From Mercurialis annua (taxonomy: Eukaryota; Streptophyta; Magnoliopsida; Malpighiales; Euphorbiaceae), in NCBI RefSeq assembly GCF_937616625.2, contig NC_065570.1, positions 25,134,046-25,198,045 on the forward strand: 64,000 nt of DNA. Direction: 5' to 3'. Below, piece by piece: positions 33,421 to 47,600 of the stretch. Position 1 is the stretch's first letter. Every line of letters starts with the position of its first letter. The position numbers and the translations under genes are program-made. Below the pieces are notes generated by a model that saw only the letters and a program-made list of their open reading frames with translations, had not been told where the DNA came from and made no database searches.

Positions 33421-36400
33421 ACATGAGCATGGTAATCGAAACGACAGGTTAAATAGACTTGAGACTCGACATACTAATCTAGCGTCACTTTTCACGCACA
33501 CTTTGCGTAATATAACCTAACCATACTTATGTAATTGAGACGACACATTAAAAAGCCTTGAGACGCGACATACTAATCTAGCGTCACTTTTCATGCACAC
33601 CTTGCGTAATATAACCTAACCATCCTTAGGTAATTAGAACGACGCGTTAAAGAGACTTGAGAAGCGACATACTAATTTGTAACTTTTCAAGCACATTTTG
33701 CATAATATAACCTAAACATGCTCAGGTAATCGGAACAAAGCGTTAGAGAGACTTGTGACGCGACATAAGCATGGTAATTGAAACGATGCGTTAAAGGTAC
33801 TTGATACGCGACATAGTAATCTAGCGTCACTTTTCACGCTCACCTTGCGCAATATAGCCTAACTATGCTTAGGTAATCGGAACGACGCGTTAGATAGGCT
33901 TAAGACGCGACATACTAATCTAGCGTCACTTTTTATGCACACTTTGCATAATATAACCTAACCATGCTTAGGTAATCGGAACAACGCATTAAAGATAATT
34001 GAGATGTGGCATACTAATCTACCGTCGCTTTTCACGCACACTTTACTTAATATAATTTAACCATGGTTAGGTAATCATAACGATGGGCTAAACAGAATTG
34101 AGACGTGACATAGTAATCTATCGTCACTTTTTACGAACACTTTGCGTAATATAACCTAACCATGCTTAGGTAATCGAAACGATGTGTTAAAGAGACTTGA
34201 GACGCGACATACTAATCTATTAATCCTTTTCACGCACACTTTGCGTACAATAACCTAACTATGCTTAGGTAATCGGAACGACGCGCTAGAGAGACTTGAG
34301 ACACGACATACTAATCTAGTGTCCCTTTTCATGCACACTTTGCGTAATATAACCTAAACATGCTTAGAAAATCAGAACGACGTGCTAGAGAGACTTGAGA
34401 TGCGATATAGTAATGTAACATCACTTTTCACGAACACTTTGCGTAATATAACCTAACCATGCTTAGGTAATCGGAACGACGCGTTAAAGAGACTTGTGAC
34501 GCGAGATAAGCATGGTAATTGAAACTGCGCGTTAAAGAGACTTGAGACGAAAAATACTAATCTAGCTACACGTTTTACGCACACTTTGCGTAATATAACC
34601 TAAGCAAGCTTAGGTAATTGGAACGGCGCGTTAAAGAGACTTAAGACTGGACATACTAATCTAGCGTCACTTTTCACGCACACTTTGCGTTATATAACCT
34701 AACCATGCTTACGTAATTGTAACGATGCGTTAAAGAGACTTGAGATGCGACATACTAATCTATTGATCCTTTTCACGCACACTTTGCGTACTATAACCTA
34801 ACTATGCTTAGGTAATCGGAAGGACGCGCTAGAGAGACTTGTGACGCGACATAAGCATGGTAATCAAAACAACGAGTAAAAGAGAATTGAGATGCGGCAT
34901 ACTAATCAAGCGTCGCTTTTCACGCACACATTGCGTAATATAACCTTACCATGCTTAGGTAATCGTCACGACGCGTTAAATAGGCTTGTGACGCGACATA
35001 CTTATCTATAGTTACATTTCACTGACACTTTGCGTACTATAACCTAACCATGCTTAGGTAATACGAACGACGCGTTAAACAGACTTGAGATGAGACATAC
35101 AAATCTAGCGTCATTTTCACGGACGTTTTGCGTAATATAACCTAACCATGCTTAGGTAATCGGAACAACGCGTTAAAGATAATTGAGATGCGACATACTA
35201 ATCTAGCGTCACTTTTCACGCGCACATTGCGTAATATAACCTAAGCATGCTAAAGTAATCGGAACGACGCGTTAGAGAGACTTGTGAAGTGATATAAGCA
35301 TGGTAATCGAAACGACGCATTAAAGAGACTTGAGACGCGACATACTAATCTAGTGTCACTCATTAACGCACACTTCGCGTAATATAACCTAACCATGCCT
35401 AGGTAATCGGAAAGGCGTGTTAAAGAGACTTGAGACGCGATATACTAATCTAGCATCCTTTTTCACGCACACATTGCACAATATAACCTAACCATGCTTA
35501 GGTAATCGGAACGACGCATTAAAGAGACTTGTGACGCGACATACTACTAATCTAGCGTCACTTTTAACACATACATTGTGTAATGTAACCTAACCATGCT
35601 TAGGTAATCGAAATGACGCGTTAAAGGGACTTGTGACGCGACATACTTATCTAGCGTCACTTTTCACGCACACTTTGCGTAATATAACCTAACCATGCTT
35701 AGGTAATCAGAACGACGCGTTAAAGAGACTTGTAACACAACATACTAAAATAGCGACACTTTTTATTGCACACTTATCGTAATATAACCTAAACATGCTT
35801 AGGTAATCGGAACGACGCGTTAAAGAGGCTTGAGATGCGACATACTAATCTAGCGTCACTTTTCTAGCGTCACTTTTCACGCACACCTTGCGTAATATTA
35901 ACCATAGGTAATCGGAAAAGACGCATTAAAGAGTCCTGAAACGCGACATATTAATCTAGCGTCACTTTTCACGCACACCTTGCGTAATATAACCTAACCA
36001 TGCTTAGGTAATCTGAACGACGCGTTAAATAGACTTGAGATGCGAGATACTAATCTGTTGTCATTCTGCACGCACACTATGTGAAATATAACCTAACCAT
36101 GCTTAGGTAATCGGAACAACGCGTTAGAGAGACTTGTGACGCGACATAAGCATGGTAATCAAAACGACTCGTTAAAGAGACTTAAGACGCGGAATACTAA
36201 TCTATTGTTACTTTTCATGCACACTTTGCGTAATATAACCTAATCATGCTTAAGCAATCGGAACGACACGTTAGAGAGACTTGTGACGCGACGTAAGCAT
36301 GGTAATCGAAACGACGCGTTAAAGAGACTTGAGATGCGCCATACTAATCTAGTGTCACTTATTACGCACACTATTTATAATATAACCTAACCATGCTTAG

Positions 36401-36636
36401 GTAATCGGAACGACGCGTTAAATAGACTTGAGACGCGACATACTAATCTATTTTCACTTTCACACACACTTTACGTAATATAATCTAACCATTCTTAGGT
36501 AATCGGAACGACGCGTTAAAGAGATTTGAGACGCGACATACTAATCTATTATTGTCACTTTTCAGGCACACTTTGCGTAATATAACCTAACATGCTTGGG
36601 TAATCGGAACGACGCGTTAGAGAGACTTGTGACGCG
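33421..36636 (+). repeat. Higher-order satellite block, copy 0 (3216 bp)
   Basis: Starts at ACATGAGCATGG and is followed by TTAAATAGACTTGAGACTCG, TACTTATGTAATTG and GACACATTAAAAAGCC, a run of distinctive variants that recurs at 36637, 39947 and 44620. Positions 33421 to about 35620 correspond to the later blocks. The last 1 kb (about 35620-36636) is a further module, missing at the next two boundaries. Confidence 0.8.
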
Positions 36637-39600
36637 ACATGAACATGGTAATTGAAACGACGGGTTAAATAGACTTGAGACTCGACATACTAATCTAGCG
36701 TCACTTTTCAAGAACACTTTGCATAATATAACCTAACCATACTTATGTAATTGGGACGACACATTAAAAAGCCTTGAGACGTAACATACTAATCTAGCGT
36801 CACTTTTCATGCACACCTTACGTAATATAACCTAACCATGCTTAGGTAATTAGAACAACGCGTTAAAGAGACTTGAGAAGCGACATACTAATTTGTAACT
36901 TTTCAAGCACATTTTGCATAATATAACTTAAACATGCTCAGGTAATCGGAACAAAGCCTTAGAGAGACTTGTGACGCGACATAAGAATGGTAATTGAAAC
37001 GATGCGTTAAGGAGACTTGAGACGCGACATAGTAATCTGGCGTCACTTTTCACGCTCACCTTGCGTAATATAGCCTAACTATGCGTAGGTAATCGGAACG
37101 ACGCGTTAGATAGGCTTAAGACACGACATACTAATCTAGCGTCACTTTTTATGCACACTTTGCATAATATAACCTAACCATGCTTAGGTAATCGGAACAA
37201 CGCATTAAAGAGAATTGAGATGTGGCATACTAATCTACCGTCGCTTTTCACGCACACTTTGCTTAATATAATCTAACCATGCTTAGGTAATCGGAACGAT
37301 GGGTTAAACAGAATTGAGACGTGACATAGTAATCTATCGTCACTTTTTACGAACACTTTGCGTAATATAACCTAACCATTCTTAGGTAATCGAAATGATG
37401 CGCTAATGAGACTTGAGACACGACATACTAATCTAGCGTCACTTTTCACGCTCACCTTGCGTAATATAGCCTAACAATACCTAGGTAATCGGAACGACGC
37501 GTTAGATAGACTTAAGACGCGACATTCAAATCTAGTATCACTTTCTATGCACACTTTGCATAATATAACCTAACCATGCTTAGGTAATCGGAACAACGAG
37601 TTAAAGAGAATTGAGATGCGGCATACTAATCAAGCGTCGCTTTTCACGCACACTTTGCTTAATATAACCTAACTAGGCTTAGATAATCGGAACGACAGGT
37701 TAAACATACTTGAGCCGTGACATACTATCTATTGTCACTTTTCAAGCACACTTTTCATAATATAACTTAGGTAATCGGAACGACGCGTTAAAGAAACTTG
37801 AGACGCGACATACTAATCAATTGTTACTTTTCACGTACACTTTGCATAATATAACCTAACCATGCTTAGGTAATGGAACGACGCATTATAGAGACTTGAG
37901 GAGCGACATATTAATCTATTTTTACTTTTCAGGGAAATTTTGCGTACTGTAACCTAACTATGCTTAGGTAATCGGAATGACGCGTTAGAAAGACTTGTAA
38001 CGCAACATACTTATCTAGCGTCACTTTTCATGCACACTTTGTGTAATATAACCTAACCATGCTTAGGTATTGGAACGACGCTTTATAGAGACTTGAGGCG
38101 CGACATATTAATCTATTGTTACTTTTCAGGGAAATTTTGCGTACTGTAACCTAACTATGCTTAGGTAATCGGAATGACGCGTTAGAGAGACTTGTGACGT
38201 GACATAAGCAAGGTAATCGAAACGACGCGTAAAAGAGACTTGAGACGCGTCATACTAATCTACCGTCACTTTTAACGCACAATTTTTCGTAATATAATCT
38301 AACCATGCTTAGGTAATCAAACGACGCGTTAAACAAACTTGAGACACGACATACTAATCTAGCGTCACTTTTCACGCACGCTTTGCGTAATATAACTTAA
38401 CCATGCTTACGTAATCGGAACGACGCGTTAACTAGAAGTGATACGCGACATACTAATCTATTGTCATTTTTCACGCACACTTTACGTAATATAACCTAAC
38501 CATGCTTAGTTAATCGGAAAGACGAGTTATAGAGACTTGAGACCCGACATATTAATCTATTACTACTTTTCCCACAAACTTTGCGTACTATAACCTAACC
38601 AAGCTTAGGTAATCAGAACGACGCGTTAGAGAGACTTGTGACGCGAGATAAGCAAGATAATTGAAACGACGCGTTAAAAAGACTTCAGACACGACATACT
38701 AATCTAGCGTCACTTTTCACGCACACCTTGCATAATATAACCTAACAATGATTAGGTAATCGGAATGACGCATTCAAGAGACTTGAGACAAGACTTACTA
38801 ATCTAGCATTACTTTTCTCGCACACTTTGCGTGATATAACCTAACCATTCTTGGGTAATCGGAACGACGCGTTAAAGAGACTTGAGATGCGACATACTAA
38901 TCTAGCGTCCCTTTTACGCACTCTTTGTGTAATATAACCTAACCATGATTAGGTAATCAAAACGACGTGTTAAAGAGACTTGAGACACAACATATTGATT
39001 TAGTGTTACTTTTCACGCACACCTTGCATAATATAACCTAACCATGCTTGGGTAATCGGAACGACGCACTAGAGAGACTTGTGACGCGACATAAGCATGG
39101 TAATCGAAACGACGCGTAAAAGAGACTTGAGATGGGACATACTAATCTAGCGTCACTTATAATGCGCACTTTGCGTAATATAACCTAACCTTGCTTAGGT
39201 AATCGTCAAGACGCGTTAATGACATAATTATCTATTGTTACTTTTCACTAACAGTTTGCGTACTATAACCTAACCATGCTTAGGTAATCTGAACGACACG
39301 TTAAATAGACTTGAGACGCGACATACTAATCTAGCGTCATTTTTCACAGAAGCTTTGCGTAATATAACCTAACCATGCTTAGGTAATCGGAAAAACGCAT
39401 TAAAGATATTTGAGATGCGACATACTAATCTAGCGTCACTTTTCACGCACACTTTGCGTAATATAACCAAACCATGCTTAGGTAATCAAAACGACGCGTT
39501 AAATAGACCTGATACGCGACATACTAAGCTATTGTCACTTTTCACGCACACTTTGCATACTATAACCTAACCATGCTTAGGTGATCAGAACGACGCGTGA

Positions 39601-39946
39601 GAGAGACTTCTGACGCGACATAAGCATGGTAATCGAAACGACGCGTCAAAGAGACTTGAGAAGCGACATACTAATCTAGTTTCACTCTTTAACGCACACT
39701 TTGCGTAGTATAACCTAACCATGCCTAGGTAATCGGAACGGTGTGTCAAAAAGACTTGAGATGCGATATACTAATCAAGCATCACTTTTCACGCTCACTT
39801 TGCATAATATATTCTAACCATGCTTAGGTGATCGGGACGACGCGGTAAAGAGACTTGTGACGTGACATACTACTAATCTAGCGTCACTTTTAACACACAC
39901 TTTGCGTAATGTAACCTAACCATGCTTAGGTAATCGAAACGACGCG
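36637..39946 (+). repeat. Higher-order satellite block, copy A (3310 bp)
   Basis: Starts at ACATGAACATGG. It is colinear with copy B but lacks about 0.9 kb (B positions about 41.15-42.03 kb) and about 0.7 kb (B positions about 43.05-43.74 kb). It has a roughly 0.2-kb internal duplication around 37.85-38.15 kb (TTTTCAGGGAAATTTTGCG twice). It ends at the fused junction GAAACGACGCG|ACATGAACATGG. Confidence 0.8.
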
Positions 39947-42900
39947 ACATGAACATGGTAATCGAAACGATGGGTTAAATAGACTTGAGACTCGACATAC
40001 TAATCTAGCGTCACTTTTCAAGCACACTTTGCGTAATATAACCTAACCATACTTATGTAATTGGGACGACACATTAATAAGCCTTGAGACGCGACATACT
40101 AATCTAGCGTCACTTTTCATGCACACCTTGCGTAATATAACCTAACCATGCTTAGGTAATTAGAACGACGCGTTAAAGAGACTTGAGAAGCGACATACTA
40201 ATTTGTAACTTTTCAAGCACATTTTGCATAATATAACCTAAACATGCTCAGGTAATCGGAACAAAGCGTTAGAGAGACTTGTGACGCGACATAAGCATGG
40301 TAATCGAAACGATGCGTTAAAGAGACTTGAGACGCGACATAGTAATCTAGCGTCACTTTTCACGCTCACCTTGCGTAATATAGCCTAACTATGCTTAGGT
40401 AATCGGAACGACGCGTTAGATAGGCTTAAGACGCGACATACTAATCTAGCGTCACTTATTATGCACACTTTGCATAATATAACCTAACCATGCTTAGGTA
40501 ATCGGAACAACGCATTAAAGAGAATTGAGATGTGGCATACTAATCTACCGTCTCTTTTCACGCACACTTTGCTTAATATAATCTAACCATGCTTAGGTAA
40601 TCGGAACGATGGGTTAAACAGAATTGAGACATAACATAGTAATCTATCGTCACTTTTTACGAACACTTTGCGTAATATAACCTAACCATGCTTAGGTAAT
40701 CGAATCGATGCGTTAAAGAGACTTGAGACGCGACATACTAATCTAGCGTCACTTTTCACGCTCACCTTGCGTAATATAGCCTAACAATGCCTAGGTAATC
40801 GTAACGGCGCGTTAGATAGACTTAAGACGCGACATTCAAATCTAGTATCACTTTCTATGCACATTTTGCATAATATAACCTAACCATGCTTAGGTAATCG
40901 GAACAACGCGTTAAAGAGAATTGAGATGCGGCATACTTAACTAGCGTCGCTTTTCACGCACACTTTGCTTAATATAACCTAACTATGCTTAGATAATCGG
41001 AACGACGGGTTAAACATACTTGAGCCGTGACATACTATCTATTGTCACTTTTCAAGCACACTTTTCATAATATAACCTAATGCTTAGCTAATCGGAACGA
41101 CGCGTTAAAGAGACTTGAGACGCGACATACTAATCTATTGTTACTTTTCACGTACACTTTGCGTCCTAACCATGCTTAGGTAATCGGAACGACTAGTTTG
41201 AGAGAATTGTGACGCGACATAAGCATGGTAATCAAAACAACGCATTAAAGAGACTTATGACGCGACATACTAATCTAGCATCACTTTTAAAGCAAACTTT
41301 GCATAATATAATCTAACCATGCTTAGGTAATCGGAACGACCCATTAAAGAGCCTTGAGACGCGACATACTAATCTAGCGTCACTTTTCACGCACACTTTG
41401 CGTAATATAACCTAATCATGCTTAGGTAATCAGAAAATTTAAAAGAGACTTGAGATGCGACATACTTATCTAGCGTTACTTTTCTCGCACACTTTAGGTA
41501 ATATAACCTAACTATTCAGGGGTAATCGGAACGACGAGTTAAAGAAACTTGAGATGCGACATACTAATCTCGCATCACTTTTCACGAACTCTTTGCGCAA
41601 TATAAGATAACCATAAGTGTAATCGGAACAACGCGTTAAAGAGACTTGAGACGCAACATTTTATGCTATTGTTTCTTTTCACGCACACTTTTATGAATAT
41701 AACCTAACCATTCTTAGGTAATCGGAATGACGCGTTAAATAGACTTGAGACGCGACATACTAATCTATTGTCATTTTTCACCCACACTTTGTGTAATATG
41801 ACCCAACCATGCTTAGGTAATTGGAACGACGCGTTAGAGAGACTTGTGAAGCGACATAAGTATGGTAATCGAAACGACGCGTTAAAGTGACTTGAAACGC
41901 GCCATACTAATCTAGCGTCACTTTTCACACACTTTGCATAATTTAACCTAACCATGCTTAGGTAATCGGAAGGACGCGTTAAAGAGACTTGTAACGCGAC
42001 ATACTTATCTAGCGTCACTTTTCATGCACACTTTGCATAATATAACCTAACCATGCTTAGGTAATCGGAACGACGCGTTATAGAGACTTGAGGCGCCACA
42101 TATTAATCTATTGTTACTTTTCAAGGAAATTTTGCGTACTGTAATCTAACTATGCTTAGGTAATCGGAATGACGCGTTAGAGAGACTTGTGACGTGACAT
42201 AAGCAAGGTAATCGAAACGACGCGTAAAAGAGACTTGAGACGCGTCATACTAATCTACCGTCACTTTTAACGCACAATTTTTCGTAATATAATCTAACCA
42301 TGCTTAGGTAATCGAACGACGCGTTAAACAAACTTGAGACACGACATACTAATCTAGCGTCACTTTTCACGCACTCTTTGCGTAATATAACTTAACCATG
42401 CTTACGTAATCGGAACGACGCGTTAACTAGAAGTTATACGCGACATACTAATCAATTGTCATTTTTCACGCACACTTTGCGTAATATAACCTAACCATGC
42501 TTAGTTAATCGGAACGACGAGTCATAGAGACTTGAGACCCGACATATTAATCTATTACTACTTTTCACACAAACTTTGCGTACTATAACCTAACCAAGCT
42601 TAGGTAATCAGAACGACGCGTTAGAGAGACTTGTGACGCGAGATAAGCAAGATAATCGAAATGACGCGTTAAAAAGACTTCAGACACGACATACTAATCT
42701 AGCGTCACTTTTCACGCACACCTTGCATAATATAACCTAACAATGCTTAGGTAATCGGAATGACGCATTCAAGATACTTGAGACAAGACTTACTAATCTA
42801 GCATTACTTTTGTCGCACACTTTGCGTGATATAACCTAACCATTCTTGAATAATCGGAACGACGCGTTAAAGAGACTTGAGACGCGACATACTAATCTAG

Positions 42901-44619
42901 CGTCCCATTTACGCACTCTTTGTGTAATATTACCTAACCATGCTTAGGTAATCAAAACGACGTGCTAAAGAGACTTGAGACACAACATATTAATTTAGTG
43001 TTACTTTTCATGCACACTTTGCGTAATATAACCTAACCATGCTTGGGTAATCGGATCGACCCGTAATAGAGACTCCTGACGCGACATAAGAGGTTACTCA
43101 AAACAACGCGTTATCGAGACTTGAGACCCGACATACTAATCTAGCATCACTTTTCAAGCAATCTTTGCATAATATAACCTAACCATACTTAGGTAATCGG
43201 AACGACGCGTTAGATAGACTTAACACGCGACATACTAATCTAGTGTCACTTTTCACGCACACTTTGCGTAATATAACCTAACCATGCTTAAAAAATCAAA
43301 ACGACGTGTTAGAGAGACTTGAGATGCGACATACTAATCTAACATCAGTTTTCACGCACACTTTGCGTAATATAACCTAACCATGCTTAGGTAATCGGAA
43401 TGACGCGTTAAAGAGACTTGTGACGCGAGATAAGCATGGTAATTGAAACGACGCGTTAAAGAGACTTGAGACAAAACATACTTATCTAACTACTTTTTTT
43501 ACGCACACTTAGCGTAATATAACCTAACCATGCTTAGGTAATCGGAACGACGCGTTAATGAAACTTGAGACTGGACATAATAATCTAGCGTCACTGAACG
43601 CACACTTTGCGCTATATAACCTAACCATGCTTAGGTAATCGGAACGATGCGTTAAGGAGACTTGAGACGCGACATACTAATCTATTAATCCTTTTCACGC
43701 ACACTTTGCGTACTATAACCTAACTATACTTAGGTAATCGGAACGACGCACTAGAGAGACTTGTGACGCGACATAAGCATGGTAATCGAAACGACGCGTA
43801 AAAGAGACTTGAGATGGGACATACTAATCTAGCGTCACTTATAACGCGCACTATGCGTAATATAACCTAACCATGCTTAGGTAATCGTCAAGACGCGTTA
43901 ATGACTATTGTTACTTTTCACTAACAGTTTGCGTACTATAACCTAACCATGCTTAGGTAATCTGAACGACACGTTAAATAGACTTGAGACGCGACATACT
44001 AATCTAGCGTCATTTTTCACAGACGCTTTGCGTAATATAACCTGACCATGCTTAGGTAATCGGAACAACGCGTTAAAGATAACTGAGATGCGACATACTA
44101 ATCTAGCGTCACTTTTCACGCACACTTTGCGTAATATAACCTAACCGTGCTTAGGTAATCAAAACGACGCGTTAAATAGACCTGATACGCGACATACTAA
44201 GCTATTGTCACTTTTCACGCACACTTTGCATACTATAACCTAACCATGCTTAGGTGATCAGAACGACGCCTTAGAGAGACTTCTGACGCGACATAAGCAT
44301 GGTAATCGAAACGACGTGTCAAAGAGACTTGAGAAGCGACATACTAATCTAGTTTCACTCTTTAACGCACACTTCGCGTAATATAACCTAACCATGCCTA
44401 GGTAATCGGAACGGTGTGTCAAAAAGACTTGAGATGCGATATACTAATCAAGCATCACTTTTCATGCTCACTTTGCATAATATAACCTAACCATGCTTAG
44501 GTAATCGGGACGACGCGGTAAAGAGACTTGTGACGCGACATACTACTAATCTAGCGTCACTTTTAACACACACTTTGCGTAATGTAACCTAACCATGCAT
44601 AGGTAACCGAAACGACGCG
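39947..44619 (+). repeat. Higher-order satellite block, copy B (4673 bp)
   Basis: The longest copy. Markers include AATTTGTAACTTTTCAAGC (about 40201), GAGCCGTGACATACTATC (about 41021), TTTTATGAATATAACC (41690) and GACCCGTAATAGAGACTCC (about 43059). The last two have counterparts in copy C at an exact or near 4673-bp offset (41691 versus 46364). By eye the two copies differ at only a few bases per 100, much less than neighbouring monomers. Confidence 0.88.
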
Positions 44620-47600
44620 ACATGAACATGGTAATCGAAACGACGGGTTAAATAGACTTGAGACTCGACATACTAATCTAGCGTCACTTTTCAACCACAC
44701 TTTGCGTAATATAACCTAACCATACTTATGTAATTGGGACGACACATTAAAAAGCCTTGAGACGCGACATACTAATCTAGCGTCACTTTTCATGCACACC
44801 TTGCGTAATATAACCTAACCATGCTTAGGTAATTAGAACGACGCGTTAAAGAGACTTGAGAAGCGACATACTAATTTGTAACTTTTCAAGCACATTTTGC
44901 ATAATATAACCTAAACATGCTCAGGTAATCGGAACAAAGCGTTAGAGAGACTTGTGACGCGACATAAGCATGGTAATCGAAACGATGCGTTAAAGAGACT
45001 TGAGACGCGACATAGTAATCTAGCGTCACTTTTCACGCTCACCTTGCGTAATATAGCCTAACTATGCTTAGGTAATCGGAACGACGCGTTAGATAGGCTT
45101 AAGACGCGACATACTAATCTAGCGTCACTTATTATGCACACTTTGCATAATATAACCGAACCATGCATAGGTAATCGGAACAACGCATTAAAGAGAATTG
45201 AGATGTGGCATACTAATCTACCGTCGCTTTTCACGCACACTTTGCTTAATATAATCTAACCATGCTTAGGTAATCGGAACGATGGGTTAAATAGAATTGA
45301 GACATGACATAGTAATCTATCGTCACTTTTTACGAACACTTTGCGTAATATAACCTAACCATGCTTAGGTAATCGAAACGATGCGTTAAAGAGACTTGAG
45401 ACGCGACATACTAATCTAGCGTCACTTTTCACGCTCACCTTGCGTAATATAGCCTAACAATGCCTAGGTAATCGTAACGGCGCGTTAGATAGACTTAAGA
45501 CGCGACATTCAAATCTAGTATCACTTTCTATGCACACTTTGCATAATATAACCTAACCATGCTTAGGTAATCGGAACAACGCGTTAAAGAGAATTGAGAT
45601 GCGGCATGCTTAACTAGCGTTGCTTTTCACGCACACTTTGCTTAATATAACCTAACTATGCTTAGATAATCGGAACGACGGGTTAAACATACTTGAGCCG
45701 TGACATACTATTTATTGTCACTTTTCAAGCACACTTTTCATAATATAACCTAATGCTTAGCTAATCGGAACGACGCGTTAAAGAGACTTGAGACGCGACA
45801 TACTAATCTATTGTTACTTTTCACGTACACTTTGCGTCCTAACCATGCTTAGGTAATCGAAACGACTAGTTTGAGAGAATTGTGACGCGACATAAGCATG
45901 GTAATCGAAACAACGCATTAAAGAGACTTATGACGCGACATACTAATCTAGCATCACTTTTAAAGCAAACTTTGCATAATATAATCTAACCATGCTTAGG
46001 TAATCGGAACGACCCATTAAAGAGCCTTGAGACGCGACATACTAATCTAGCGTCACTTTTCACGCACACTTTGCGTAATATAACCTAATCATGCTTAGGT
46101 AATCAGAAAATTTTAACGAGACTTGAGATGCGACATACTTATCTGGCGTTACTTTTCTCGAACACTTTAGGTAATATAACCTAACTATTCAGGGGTAATC
46201 GGAACGACGAGTTAATGAAACTTGAGATGCGACATACTAATCTCGCATCACTTTTCACGAACTCTTTGCGCAATATAACATAACCGTAAGTGTAATCGAA
46301 ACAACGCGTTAAAGAGACTTGAGACGCAACATTTTATGCTATTGTTTCTTTTCACGCACACTTTTATGAATATAACCTAACCATTCTTAGGTAATCGGAA
46401 TGACGCGTTAAATAGACTTGAGACACGACATACTAATCTATTGTCATTTTTCACCCACACTTTGTGTAATATGACCCAACCATGCTTAGGTAATCGGAAC
46501 GACGCGTTAGATAGACTTGTGAAGCGACATAAGTATGGTAATCGAAACGACGCCATACTAATCTAGCGTCACTTTTTACACACTTTGCATAATTTAACCT
46601 AACCATGCTTAGGTAATCGGAAGGACGCGTTAAAGAGACTTGTAACGTGACATACTTATCTAGCGTCACTTTTCATGCACACTTTGCATAATATAACCTA
46701 ACCATGCTTAGGTAATCGGAACGACGCATTATAGAGACTTGAGGCGCGACATATTAATCTATTGTTACTTTTCAGGGAAATTTTGCGTACTGCAACCTAA
46801 CTATGCTTAGGTAATCAGAATGACGCGTTAGAGAGACTTGTGACGTGACATAAGCAAGGTAATCGAAACGACGCGTAAAAGAGACTTGAGACGCGTCATA
46901 CTAATCTACCGTCACTTTTAACGCACAATTTTTCGTAATATAATCTAACCATGCTTAGGTAATCGAACGACGCGTTAAACAAACTTGAGACACGACATAC
47001 TAATCTAGCGTCACTTTTCACGTACGCTTTGCGTAATATAACTTAACCATGCATACGTAATCGGAACGACGCGTTAACTAGAAATGATACGCGACATAAA
47101 AATCTATTGTCATTTGTCACGCACACTTTGCGTAATATAACCTAACCATGCTTAGTTAATCGGAACGACGAGTTATAGAGACTTGAGACCCGACATATTA
47201 ATCTATTACTACTTTCCACACAAAGTTTGCGTACTATAACCTAACCAAGCTTAGGTAATCACAACGACGCGTTAGAAAGACTTGTGACGCGAGATAAGCA
47301 AGATAATCGAAACCACGCGTTAAAAAGACTTCAGACACGACATATTAATCTAGCGTCACTTTTCACGCACACCTTGCATAATATAACCTAACAACGCTTA
47401 GGTAATCGGAATGATGCATTCAAGAGACTTGAGACGAGACTTACTAATCTAGCATTACTTTTCTCGCACACTTTGCGTAATATAACCTAACCGTTCTTGG
47501 GTAATCGGAACGACGCGTTAAAGAGACTTGAGACGCGACATACTAATCTAGCGTCACTTTTACGCACTCTTTGTGTAATATAACCTAACCATGCTTAGGT

